From Lactobacillus kefiranofaciens (GTDB lineage: Bacteria; Bacillota; Bacilli; Lactobacillales; Lactobacillaceae), in NCBI RefSeq assembly GCF_900103655.1, contig NZ_FMXC01000009.1, forward strand, positions 1 through 64,000: DNA of 64,000 nucleotides. Reading direction: 5' to 3'. The notes beneath the pieces were generated by a model, which saw only the letters and a list, made by a program, of their open reading frames with translations, searched no databases and was not told the DNA's origin. Position numbers and translations under genes: made by a program. Numbering within the stretch: position 1 is the first letter of the stretch; each line of letters starts with the position of its first letter. Shown piece by piece: positions 54,650-64,000 of the stretch.

Positions 54650-55339
54650 ATGGAATTTTCTGATTTTTTTGACATGCTATGGACTTATTTAGGTGACCCT
54701 GATGAGAGTAAAGATAATAAAGGTCGCCCTAAATTCTTTTGTCACCTAATAGATTTGATTATTCGTACTCCACAGACTGATGTGGAAGATAAAAAAGCAG
54801 AATTAAAGCAATTAGAAGACGAAAATAAAAATTATCAGAAGAAGAAAAAACTACAACAAGACAAAAAAGATCAGCGAGATGCTTTAAATGCAACTGTTAA
54901 TAATGAATTATCAGAAGTACAGCATTCTTTGAACACTAAAATGGCCAGTTTAAACGAACAGGTCTGCGGATCTAATTCATTTCAACCTCCACGAATTGAA
55001 TTAAAACCAAAAGAATACAATTTTGAAACGATTAATGACCAAGGTACAGGGACATCATTCAAAGGATTAATAATTTTTGATCAAGCTTGTCTTGACTTAA
55101 CACGTTTACCATTCTTTATTCATGATTCACTACTATTTTCAAATATTGAGATTGATCGTAGAAATAGAATTATTGAAATGTATGCTCAAGAAACTAAGCA
55201 GATATTTATTTCAATTGATAGTATTGAAGTATTATCAGAAAAAGCACAAGAGATTATTAGAGAGAATACGGTTCTGACACTTGAACGTGGTGGTAAAGAA
55301 CTGTTTGGGAGATCATGGAATGAGCAAGCAACCAAATAA
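54650..55339 (+). CDS. DUF2326-type protein, C-terminal portion
   Basis: 229 residues from ATG 54650. A coiled-coil stretch at about 45-100 (KAELKQLEDEN, QKKKKLQQDKKDQRD) is followed by the DUF2326 signature GTGTSFKGLIIFDQACL, LPFFIHDSLLFSNIE and the end GKELFGRSW. Full-length DUF2326 proteins are SMC/ABC-like ATPases near 580 residues with an N-terminal P-loop; that half is missing, so this is probably a truncated gene or a short variant. A 20-codon frame at 54587-54649 precedes it. It overlaps the next gene by 20 bases. DUF2326 proteins are often found near defence genes. Confidence 0.6.
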   Translation: MEFSDFFDMLWTYLGDPDESKDNKGRPKFFCHLIDLIIRTPQTDVEDKKAELKQLEDENKNYQKKKKLQQDKKDQRDALNATVNNELSEVQHSLNTKMASLNEQVCGSNSFQPPRIELKPKEYNFETINDQGTGTSFKGLIIFDQACLDLTRLPFFIHDSLLFSNIEIDRRNRIIEMYAQETKQIFISIDSIEVLSEKAQEIIRENTVLTLERGGKELFGRSWNEQATK

Positions 55340-55565
55340 CCTAAAAATTAAATACAAGGTTAGCTACAAGAAATTGTGGAAATTATTGATTGATAGGGGA
55401 TTACAGAAAAAAGATTTACAAACTAAATGCGATGTTAGCGCTGCTTCCGTTGCTAAGTTAGGAAAAGATGCTAATGTTACTACAGATCTTTTGATGAAAA
55501 TATGCACTGGCTTAGATTGCAACCTTAATGACATTTGCGAAACTGTACCAATTAACGAAGAATAG
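55320..55565 (+). CDS. Xre/Cro-type helix-turn-helix regulator
   Basis: 81-residue protein. The HTH region (about residues 15-75) has YKKLWKLLIDRGLQKKDLQ, the recognition part CDVSAASVAKLGKD and TTDLLMKICTGLDCNLNDI, as in the short HTH_26-type regulators. It starts inside the DUF2326 gene (GGGAGATC is 5 bases upstream) and ends 10 bases ahead of mod, so it is co-transcribed with the restriction system. It probably tunes the operon, like C proteins of R-M systems. The ATTCAC/GTGAAT sites near 54477-54561 are possible targets. Confidence 0.8.
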   Translation: MSKQPNNLKIKYKVSYKKLWKLLIDRGLQKKDLQTKCDVSAASVAKLGKDANVTTDLLMKICTGLDCNLNDICETVPINEE

Positions 55566-55575
55566 GAGAAATTTC

Positions 55576-57481
55576 ATGCAAACGGATAATGAAAAATACA
55601 ATGAAACTGTACAGCCGAACACTGCTTTCTTAAATGAACTTAAAGAAAAGCTGCCTGAATTCTTTACCAAGGAAGGATCTTTTGATTTAGATAAGTTTAG
55701 GAACCAACTAAAAGATAAAAATGTTAATGAGCTGAGTGAGGGCTATCAGCTAGATTTCATTGGTAAAGATTATGCGCGTCGTCAGGCAGGTGAAATGCCG
55801 AGTACTGTAATTGTCCCCGATGAAAAGCAAAATCAAGGTGAAGGTAAGAACAGTAAAAATTTATTCTTTACTGGGGATAATTTGGAAGTTTTACGCCATT
55901 TGCAAACGTCTTACCAAAATAAGATTGATGTTATCTACATTGATCCCCCTTACAACACAGGCAGCGACGGATTCGTATATCCGGATTCTTTTGAATACAG
56001 CGATGAGCAACTGAAAGACATGTTTGGCTTAGATGATGATCAGGTAGAGCGATTAAAGAGTATTCAAGGCAAGTCTAGTCACTCCGCTTGGTTGACATTT
56101 ATGTACCCAAGATTAGTACTCGCTAAAAGACTTTTAACTGACAAAGGTGTAATTTTTATTTCAATTGATGATAATGAACAAGCTGATTTACGCTTTGCTT
56201 GTGATGAAATATTTGGAGAAGCAAATTTAATATCGCAAATATGTCACAAATCCCGAGCATCGATTTCAAATGATAAGATTGTATCAAATAGCCATAATCA
56301 AATATTACTTTACGCAAAAAATGAAAGATTAGTATTTGATAGTAGAAAAGAAATTGGTACCACACCAAAACTCAATGGTTTTAATCATCAAGATGGAAAT
56401 GGTAAATATAAATTGGTACCTGTAGATGGTCCTGGCGGGGCCAAAAAAGGAAATCCATTTTATAATTTCTTAGGTGTATCCGGTTATTGGAGATTTTCTA
56501 AAGAACGTATGCAGAAAATGTATGATCAGGGATTAATAGTAAAAACTGATAATAACTTACAACAGAAATATTATTTATCAAAAGCTAAAAAGTCGAGGAA
56601 GACTGTTGATTCTTGGTGGGACGAAAAGTTTTATACTTCTTCTGCAACTTCTAGACTATCAAAGCTGATGGGGGGGGAATTACTTCGATACTCCTAAACC
56701 AGTAAGCTTAATAATTAAAATGTTACAGATGTTTACATGCTTCAATAAAAATGCTACTGTATTAGATTTTTTCGCAGGCTCATCTACAACCGCCGATGCG
56801 GTTATGCAGCTGAATTCTGAAGATGATGGTCATCGCAAATTCATCATGGTGCAACTTCCAGAGAAAACTTATCACATTAATAAGGATGGTAAAGAAGTAC
56901 CAACTAAGGGAGGCCAAGCGGCATATGATGCTGGCTTTAAATCCATCGACGAAATCTCTCGTGAACGTATTCGTCGTGCTGCCAAAAAGATTCGTGAAGA
57001 TAACGAATTAACTCTGCCAGAAAACTTTGATGGAAGTTTTAAACATTATCGAGTAGTAAAGCCAGTTAAACAAACGCTTGAAGAGATTGATGACTTTGAT
57101 CCAAATAATACTAATTTATTCACTAATATGGTGGATGGATTTTCTAGTCATGCCTTGGCCGTTGATGGGGATGCTACAGGTGAAGAAACCATTCTAGCAA
57201 CTTGGTTAGCTAAAGATGGCTATTCATTTGATGCTGATGTTGAAGAAATTAAATTTAGTAATTATACTGCTTACAAAGTTGAAGACAATCGTCTGTACTT
57301 AATTAATGAAGGTTGGAGAGCAGAGCAAACTAAAGAGCTGTTAAATAAACTTGGAACTTACCAATTAGAAATACAGTCTGTTGTACTATTTGGTTATTCA
57401 TTTAATGTAGCTGAACTACGTGAACTTGAAAATGGTTTGAAGCAATTAGACAGTAAAGTAACTTTAATCAAGAGGTACTAA
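55576..57481 (+). pseudogene. mod: type III DNA methyltransferase Mod, out of frame at a G8 tract
   Basis: A beta-class adenine-N6 methyltransferase of about 635 residues, read in two frames. The first part (365 residues) holds NLFFTGDNLEVLRHLQ, the catalytic IDPPYNTGSDGF (DPPY near residue 123), and the target-recognition region. A run of eight G at 56670-56677 then shifts to a stop at 56695-56697. With seven G it continues NYFDTPKPVSLI and then LDFFAGSSTTADAVMQLN, the SAM-binding motif, to 57481. As sequenced Mod lacks SAM binding and should be inactive. G tracts are classic slippage sites, so the gene may be phase-variable. RBS AGGAGAAA precedes ATG 55576. Confidence 0.85.
56670..56677 (+). 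repeat. G8 homopolymer inside mod
   Basis: Eight consecutive G following AT. Seven restores the full Mod frame, eight stops it 21 bases later. Only lengths of seven, four or ten give a complete protein, so gain or loss of one G switches it. Confidence 0.85.
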
Positions 57482-57484
57482 GCC

Positions 57485-60460
57485 ATGAAGATTAAATTAG
57501 AAACTTTACAACACCAAACCGCTGCCCTGGCAGCCATTGATAAAGCTTTTCCTGGTATGGACACGATGTCCAGTGATCCTAATGCTAATTACATTTATGC
57601 CAATCCTTTAATTAAATATCGTTATAACGATAAAGCTAATATCGATATCAAGATGGAAACAGGTACTGGCAAGACCTATGTCTATACCAGAATGATGTAT
57701 GATCTTCATCAAAAATATGGCTTATTTAAATTTGTGATTGCGGTGCCGAGCCCTAGCATTAAGGAGGGTACCCGTAGCTTTATTACCAGTGATTATGCTA
57801 AACAGCACTTTAGTGAATTCTACGAAAATACCCGGGTTCAATTAAACGTTATTAATGCGGGTGATTTTAGTGCACGTTCAGGACGACGAAACTTTCCTGC
57901 GCAATTATCAGAATTTGTCGAAGCTACGCGGCAAAATGCGAACCAAATTGAAGTCTTGTTGGTTAATCAGGGAATGCTGCACTCTAAGTCGATGCACCGT
58001 GATGACTATGATCAAACTTTACTCGGTGGTGAGACATCACCAATTAAAGCGATTGCAGCTACTCGACCAGTCGTTATTATTGACGAACCGCAACGTTTTC
58101 CACGTGGTAAAAAGTTTTATGAAGATATTGAAGCAATGAAGCCACAATTAATTGTGCGTTTCGGTGCTACTTTCCCAGAAACTACCACTGGTCGGGGCAA
58201 GAACAAAATCACTAAGATTGATTATTACCGTGGTGAACCTCAATTTAACTTGGACGCCGTGGCCAGTTTTAACCAAGGCCTGGTTAAGGGTATCGATATT
58301 GATTATCCTGATATGCCAGAAGAACAGGCAAATAACTGGTATAAAGTTAAGCAAGTCAAAGCTAAAGAATTAGTTTTGACCAAGGGTGGCAAAGACTATC
58401 CATTAAACGTAGGTGAAAATCTGGCTGATGTGGATGCTGGCTTTGAAGGCAATATTACTTACGCTGGTGGGACTGACCGGGAACTTTCCAATGGTTTGGC
58501 TTTATCCAAAGATATGAAATTGATCCCTGGTACCTTTGCGGAAAACTATCAGGATGAAATTATCTCACAGGCATTAGATTGCCACTTTAAGGCTGAGGAA
58601 GAAAACTTCCTACGTTTAAATTCAGGGGAGAATGCTCCAAAGATTAAGACTCTATCCTTATTCTTTATTGATAGTATTTCCAGCTTCCGTGGCGAAAACA
58701 GTGGTAAGGGTTGGCTTGCTCAGCACTTTGAGGATATTTTAACCAAGAAACTCAAAAAATTAATTGATCGTTTTGAATTGGCGATTGATGATCGGGAAAA
58801 AGAGTACCGCTCCTTCTTACAGGCTACCTTGAAGAGTTTGCAGTCAGAACATCAGGATGTTTATGCCGGTTACTTCAGTGAAGATCGAGGCAGTTCTGAT
58901 GCCGACATTCAGGCTGAAGTTGAAGACATTCTAAGTAATAAGGAAAAATTGCTCAGTTTTAAAGATAAAGATGGTAATTGGCTGACCCGGCGCTTTCTGT
59001 TTTCTAAGTGGACACTGCGTGAAGGTTGGGACAATCCAAATGTCTTCACAATTGCAAAGCTACGGACTTCTGGCTCTGAAATTAGCAAAATCCAGGAAGT
59101 TGGTCGGGGGTTACGGCTGCCTGTTGATGAAACCGGCCACCGTTTGAATCAGGATGAATGGCCAAGTCGCCTTTCCTTCCTAATCGGCTATGATGAACGA
59201 GACTTTGCTCAGAAACTTGTTGGTGAAATTAATGATGATTCCCCAATTCAATTAAACCAAGAAGAGTTAACTGATGACATGATCAAGCTGATTGTTAAAG
59301 CCAAACAAAAAACTGACCCTAAATTTGATGAGGATCAGTTGCTTGATGATTTGGATGATCATAATGTGATTACCCGTTCTAATAAGTTTAAGGACGAAGT
59401 AAAACTTGATGGTCAAACAATGTCTGGCTATGATGCTTTATGCCATCTTTACCCAGAATTAGTACAAGAAACTAAGGTCGCCAAGGATAAGGTTCGCGAT
59501 AAAAACTCGAAAGATAGCACAACGGTTAAATTACGGAAGCAAAACTGGCAGCAACTGAAGAATTTGTGGTTGCAGTTAGCTAAACGTCAAATGATTAGGT
59601 TTGATCCGTCAGTGAACAAGGATGCTGAAACGGTGGCTTGGAACGTATTTAACGATAGCGATAATAAGATTTTTGTTTTGCAATGTCCGCAAATGGTTCA
59701 TCAAGAGGTTGATACTACTAGCGGCAATGCTATTGTCAAAGAGACGCAAGCGGATTATAGTACTGAATATTTAACTATGAAATATGGTAAGTTTCTCAAA
59801 ATTTTGGCTAAGCAAACGGACTTGTCAGTTAACTTGTTGAACAACCTAATGATTAAAGCAATTAAGAGGTTAAGGAACAATACCAACTATATCAATGAAA
59901 AGACACTGGGAAACTTAATACAAACATTTAACAATCAATTTAACGAACGAATCAAAACTTCTTATAGTTATGAACCTTTGAAGTTTTCAGCCTCTACCTC
60001 GATTTATAATGCCAAGAAACATGAATTTGTAGATTCGATTCCTGCTAGTGTTCTGGGCGTATATCAGTCAAATTCGACTTCTGATGAAAAATACTTGTAT
60101 GATCGACCACCACTGCGTTATGACAGTGCGGATCCAGAATTGAAAATTTTGCAGCGCTCATATGGACCTAAGATCAGTGTTTTTGGCAAGCTACCAAAGA
60201 AAGCAATCAAAATTCCACGTTTCGATAACGGGACGACGACACCGGACTTTATTTTTAAGATTGAGCATGGTAGTAAGCCGATCTATTTGGTGATTGAAAC
60301 TAAAGCTGAAAACATGCGTTTAGGTGATGAAGAAATCCGGATTATTCAACAAAAGTACTTTGATCATTTAAAGGAATCTGGAGTTTACTATCAGATGGCT
60401 ACTAGTGAGCAAGAAGTACATGATTTGATCAATAAATTGGAGAATGGGGAGTTGAACTAA
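57485..60460 (+). CDS. res: type III restriction enzyme Res subunit
   Basis: 991-residue SF2 helicase-nuclease. Motifs: METGTGKTYVYTRMMY (Walker A, near 57-72), VIIDEPQRF (DEPQ form of motif II, near 200), FGATFPE (motif III type), WTLREGWDNPNVFTI and EVGRGLRLPVD (motifs V and VI). The C-terminal nuclease is TPDFIFKIE to LVIETKAEN (PD-ExK form, about 919-945). It starts 3 bases after mod. Res cuts only together with Mod, so it should be idle while mod is off. The frame is intact over its full length. Confidence 0.93.
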   Translation: MKIKLETLQHQTAALAAIDKAFPGMDTMSSDPNANYIYANPLIKYRYNDKANIDIKMETGTGKTYVYTRMMYDLHQKYGLFKFVIAVPSPSIKEGTRSFITSDYAKQHFSEFYENTRVQLNVINAGDFSARSGRRNFPAQLSEFVEATRQNANQIEVLLVNQGMLHSKSMHRDDYDQTLLGGETSPIKAIAATRPVVIIDEPQRFPRGKKFYEDIEAMKPQLIVRFGATFPETTTGRGKNKITKIDYYRGEPQFNLDAVASFNQGLVKGIDIDYPDMPEEQANNWYKVKQVKAKELVLTKGGKDYPLNVGENLADVDAGFEGNITYAGGTDRELSNGLALSKDMKLIPGTFAENYQDEIISQALDCHFKAEEENFLRLNSGENAPKIKTLSLFFIDSISSFRGENSGKGWLAQHFEDILTKKLKKLIDRFELAIDDREKEYRSFLQATLKSLQSEHQDVYAGYFSEDRGSSDADIQAEVEDILSNKEKLLSFKDKDGNWLTRRFLFSKWTLREGWDNPNVFTIAKLRTSGSEISKIQEVGRGLRLPVDETGHRLNQDEWPSRLSFLIGYDERDFAQKLVGEINDDSPIQLNQEELTDDMIKLIVKAKQKTDPKFDEDQLLDDLDDHNVITRSNKFKDEVKLDGQTMSGYDALCHLYPELVQETKVAKDKVRDKNSKDSTTVKLRKQNWQQLKNLWLQLAKRQMIRFDPSVNKDAETVAWNVFNDSDNKIFVLQCPQMVHQEVDTTSGNAIVKETQADYSTEYLTMKYGKFLKILAKQTDLSVNLLNNLMIKAIKRLRNNTNYINEKTLGNLIQTFNNQFNERIKTSYSYEPLKFSASTSIYNAKKHEFVDSIPASVLGVYQSNSTSDEKYLYDRPPLRYDSADPELKILQRSYGPKISVFGKLPKKAIKIPRFDNGTTTPDFIFKIEHGSKPIYLVIETKAENMRLGDEEIRIIQQKYFDHLKESGVYYQMATSEQEVHDLINKLENGELN

Positions 60461-60461
60461 A

Positions 60462-61754
60462 ATGTTGTCGCTAATCGAATTAGCTAAAGAGGGAAAGTTA
60501 GAGAAAACTGGTGCCAAGCCCAAGTTACCGATTAAGGTTGATGGGGTTAGCTCTGAAACGCTGGATGTTTACAAGATTCCACTAGAATATGTCTATTACA
60601 ATGACAAAAATGGTCGGATTGCAACCGGTATTTCACAGTATCAGGATGAATTGAATCCAGCCAATGATCAAGAAGATCCACAATATAACAATTTTGTTGC
60701 TAAATTAATCGAACAAGACAATTCATCAGCCTTGAAGCGGACAGAAAAATCGATACAAGAGTCTGGTCAGCAAGTTTATGGGTACGTACTGGATGACGGA
60801 CGGATTGTAGATGGCAATCGTCGCTATACGGCATTACGTAATATTCGTCAATCTACTGGTAGGACAGTATATTTTGAAGCTGTTGTTTTGCCGTTTTCAT
60901 ATGGTAACACTACTGAGCGTGCTAAGATCAAAAAGCTAGAGTTAGCCATTCAGATGGGTGTTGAAGAGCGCTAAGATTATGATCCAGTTGATCTGGCTGT
61001 GGATATTTATCAAACCACTAGCGGTGATGATCCAATTATGACTCAGGCCGATTACGCAGCTGATTCTCATATGCGACCAACAGAAGTTAAAAAATATTAT
61101 GATGGTGCGGTCTATATGAAGAAGTTTCTGGAATTTATTGGTGCTTCAGAGAATAATTTCAACATTATCAAGGAAAGTAAAGTGTGGTCACTTTTCTATG
61201 AAATGGGTAAATCGTTATCTAAGAATTTTGGCGACGATCCTGAATCTCAAGTTCGCAAGAATGAAACGATGAATTCATATTTTGGCGTTATTCTTTATCA
61301 AATTCATGTTGGCGTTAGTGGTAATACAGCCAGGACTCATATTCGTGAATACGGTAAAAATATCGTTAATAGTGTTGACAATGAAGATTTCAATGATGAT
61401 GTAGCTGACATGATTGATGATCTTTCAGAATCACTTCAGGACGAGGAAATTCACACTACCTCTGATCTGATGCAGAGTTTGACGGATGAAAACGAAACCG
61501 TTGAAGAGCTTGGTGATACCTTTGACACCTATATGCGAAATGCCCGTAATAGTGAGTCTGTAGATAAGTTCATCCGCAATATAAAGCAGAATGTGAAGTA
61601 CTACCACGACTTAAATGAAGATGGTGGCCTGATTGGGAGTCTTCGTTACAACGAGGTTAGTGAAGATCAACTAAAGGAACTGCAGAAATATATGCGTGAC
61701 CTAAACCAATTTAGTAAGGAGTTGTTCAGCAAGTATGGGGATGAAATCAGATAA
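60462..61754 (+). pseudogene. ParB-like domain protein with an in-frame stop
   Basis: About 430 residues when read through. The N-terminal ParB/Srx-like domain includes IPLEYVYYNDKNGRIATGI and GRIVDGNRRYTALRNI (near 114-129), the DGN-RR-A-R pattern of that fold, which can bind CTP or cut DNA. The C-terminal half is acidic and helical. A TAA at 60972-60974 ends it after 170 residues; DYDPVDLAVDIYQ follows in the same frame, so CAA to TAA is likely (VEER-Q-DYDP). It starts one base after res and overlaps the SNF2 gene by 20 bases. Confidence 0.75.
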
Positions 61755-63628
61755 TCCAATCATTATCAAGAATGATGACGGCTTGTTTCAGCTGGTAGAT
61801 GATGATCACCATACACTGGAAACCAAGGTTGCCCAACGCGGATTAGATATCTTTGCTCCATATTTTAAGGATCCTGAGCAACGTAATTTTAAGGAAGACT
61901 TGACTTATGTTCAGTTGCTGGAGCTAGTCAAAAAGCTTAATCGTCGACTACAACGAAAAGGATTACCAGAAGTCCAAACTAGTAGCAAATTCGATCGGTT
62001 TGTGCAGCAACGCCAATACTACATCAAAGAGCAAAGCCAGGCGGGGTTAACAATTAAAGACGGTGATCCTCGTTGGCAGCAAGAGTTTGACAATTTTAGG
62101 GCGATTGTCAGTCAAGAATTTACCCGGTCATTAAAGCCTGAACAAGAAAAGGCCAGCTTCTTCATGACTATCATGAAGCGAGCTGCTAACTTTTCGGTGC
62201 CAGGTGCTGGCAAAACTGCTATGATGTATGGCACTTTTGCTTACTTATCTAGTCCTAGAGTTAATGAAGTTGATAAGCTGTTAGTCGTTTCTCCATTGAA
62301 TGCTTTTGCTGCATGGCGGACAGAATTCCAGGAGGTTTTTGGGTCAAAGCGTGAACTTCATTATCTCAATATGCGGGACAAAAAGTACAACAATAATGTC
62401 GGAGCCGTTAAGCATGATTGGATTAAGTCAGATGTGATCACGATCAACTACGAAGCCTTGCAGAGCAAATTAAATATCATCAATGACTTGTTGGACTCGA
62501 AAACGATGCTGGTTTTTGATGAGGTTCACCGGGTTAAAGGCGTCGGTGGCCAGCGAGCTAAAGCTGCTCTCAGTCTCAGTAGGGCACCACATTATCGATA
62601 TGTGTTAACTGGAACACCGATTCCCAATGGCTTTAGAGATATTTATAATTTCTTGCATTTAATGTATCCTGATGAATACTCTTCATTCTTTGCCTGGGAT
62701 CTGACTACTCTTAATAATATTGATCCAGAAGATGTTAATAAGAAGTTATCACCATTTTTCTGGCGGACCAACAAGCAGGATCTTCAGGTTCCTAAACCGG
62801 ATCCAGATATTATTAAAGAAGTAGCTCCATCAAAAAATCAGGAGCTGCTGGCACAGGCGATTTATGAAAATAAAAACGGAATATTGGCGACCTTTATCAG
62901 GTTACTTCAGGCTTCGACAAACCCGGAGTTGCTGAGCACTAACATCAACTATAAAGAATCAGGACTGGTAGATGCTGATTCTGGAGTGTGGGATAAACAG
63001 ACGGCCACGGTTGAAAAAGAGAATTTCAGTAGCGGAGAAGCTTATAAGAAATATGATTTAACTAAGATAGAGGCGCCTAAGTTTGAAATGGGCATTGATC
63101 TGATTGATAAGCTGGTCAGTCAAGGCAAAAAGGTCCTGGTGTGGGGTATGTTTGTCGGTACTATGCAAAAGATTACTGATACTCTTAATGGCATGGGCAT
63201 TAAAACTACCTTGGTTTATGGAGCGACACCAAAACAGGATCGAGAAGGAATGATTAATAAATTCCGGACCGGTGATGCACAAGTACTGGTATCGAATCCT
63301 AACACTTTAGGGGGAATCCATTTCGTTGCATCAAACTGTACACGACGCGGTTTACTTCGAATACAACTTTAATTGGACCTTCATGTTGCAGTCCCGAGAT
63401 CGGATTAACCGTCTGGGACTACCAGCAAATCAATACACAAGGTACTACTATTTGATGACCAAGGGCGATGTTGCACATATGGGCTTTATCGACAGGATAG
63501 TTTACAAGAAACTAAAAGATAAAGAAAAAGTGATGCTGGATGCAATCGATGGTCAGCTGCTTGTTCCTGAATATACTGACGATTACTTGCAGGAAGTTAA
63601 GGACATTGTGATGGGGAGGTATAAGTGA
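61735..63628 (+). pseudogene. SNF2/DEAD-family helicase, frameshifted at a G5 run
   Basis: Superfamily 2 ATPase of about 630 residues. SVPGAGKTAMMYGTFAYL (Walker A, near 155-163), VVSPLNAFAAWRTEF (Ia), MLVFDEVHRVKG (DEVH motif II, near 260), VLTGTPIPNG (III), and a helicase C domain with VLVWGMFVGTM and VLVSNPNTLG. There five G (63310-63314) shift the frame and it ends at 63372; with four G it reads ESISLHQTVHDAVYFEYNFNW and then MLQSRDRINRLGL (motif VI) to 63628. It lacks any nuclease domain. The expected partners are ParB-like and the next gene. Confidence 0.82.
63310..63314 (+). repeat. G5 run at the SNF2 frameshift
   Basis: Five G where four restores the frame. This is short for an active slippage site but shares base and direction of change (+1 G) with the mod tract. 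Confidence 0.6.
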
Positions 63629-64000
63629 TGGAAACTATACAACTAATAAAAGATATAATACTCAACGAACTCCAAGATAGAGTGAAATATATTTTAAGCT
63701 TTAAAAATAAGTTAGAAATATTAGAGGAAAACGATATACAGCAAGGGGTTACTGTAGCTAGGGCATTACAAAGTTTTATTAATGCTGAGGATAAAGAAGT
63801 AACCAAAACAAGGTACGACCGTTTGATGAAGAGCAACAATTATTTATTAAATTACAAGGGCTTTATTCTGGAGTTCCGACAATTTAACGGTCAAATTACT
63901 AAAAGAAACCTGCATAGTTTTATTTTTGAAATAACATCAGCTCATGAGTCAACAGTACTTAATGCATTATTTCCAAATGGAAATGTGCAGTTTAAGGATC
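63628..64000 (+). CDS. unknown last gene of the defence run (partial, N terminus)
   Basis: The frame is open to the window end (124 residues seen). It starts METIQLIKDIILNELQDRV, is rich in helix formers and lysine, and contains SFINAEDKEVTKTRYDRLM and FRQFNGQITKRNLHSF. ATG 63628 overlaps the upstream stop (TGATG) and follows GGGGAGGT, so it is translationally coupled to the SNF2 gene. No family is recognised. The rest lies outside the window. Confidence 0.65.
   Translation, partial: METIQLIKDIILNELQDRVKYILSFKNKLEILEENDIQQGVTVARALQSFINAEDKEVTKTRYDRLMKSNNYLLNYKGFILEFRQFNGQITKRNLHSFIFEITSAHESTVLNALFPNGNVQFKD

Overview
The window looks like a chromosomal segment of a low-GC Gram-positive from the Lactobacillus acidophilus group. 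Lactobacillus helveticus or a close relative is my best guess. This rests on an aggregation-promoting factor, SLAP-domain surface proteins including a SlpX-like protein, the fructo-oligosaccharide (msm/bfrA) operon type known from L. acidophilus, many broken genes, and IS30 and ISL3 elements. The species is inference; no rRNA is present.

Layout. 1-3.1 kb: small hypothetical genes, a metallophosphatase and an archaeal-type AAA ATPase behind an operator-like repeat array. 3.1-5.7 kb: a 38-residue protein and a PTS EIIC gene with one nonsense codon, followed by a TIM-barrel-like partner. 6-10.7 kb: surface proteins, tandem histidine phosphatases, an ABM-fold protein and a GDPD. 10.9-16.6 kb: a decaying fructo-oligosaccharide operon. 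LacI regulator, operators, msmF and bfrA are intact; msmE and msmG carry nonsense codons and msmK is cut off. 16.6-20.3 kb: two near-identical tRNA-Gln genes flank a frameshifted PTS EIIC gene, a SlpX-like gene and tRNA-Tyr. 20.4-27.1 kb: beta-helix protein, GntR regulator, teichoic acid genes (tagD, tagA), a glycosyltransferase and NAD salvage genes (pncB frameshifted, nadE intact). 27.1-34.7 kb: a P-type ATPase behind a yybP-ykoY-like leader, a wall-glycopolymer cluster, a SprT-like protein, tRNA-Leu and a GH73 glucosaminidase. 34.8-49.6 kb: housekeeping run pcrA-ligA-camS-gatCAB-dgkB, then a TMEM175-like channel, a BI-1 protein, a NhaC-family transporter under a tyrosine-type T-box, and rlmD.

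49.6-64 kb is an accessory island: IS30, ISL3, a cold-shock gene, a HEPN-domain fragment, a broken CPBP protease gene, a structured non-coding element, and a tightly packed run of seven genes on one strand. The run reads DUF2326 fragment, Xre-type regulator, type III methyltransferase mod, restriction subunit res, a ParB-like protein, a SNF2-family helicase, and an unknown gene running off the window. Gaps are 0-10 bases or the genes overlap. mod is broken by a run of eight G (seven restores the frame), the SNF2 gene by a run of five G (four restores it), and the ParB-like gene by one CAA-to-TAA type stop.

The most noteworthy part is this last run. It looks like a multi-gene defence cassette built around type III restriction-modification, with a possible G-tract ON/OFF switch in mod. 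That the added genes act with the R-M enzymes is inference from packing alone.
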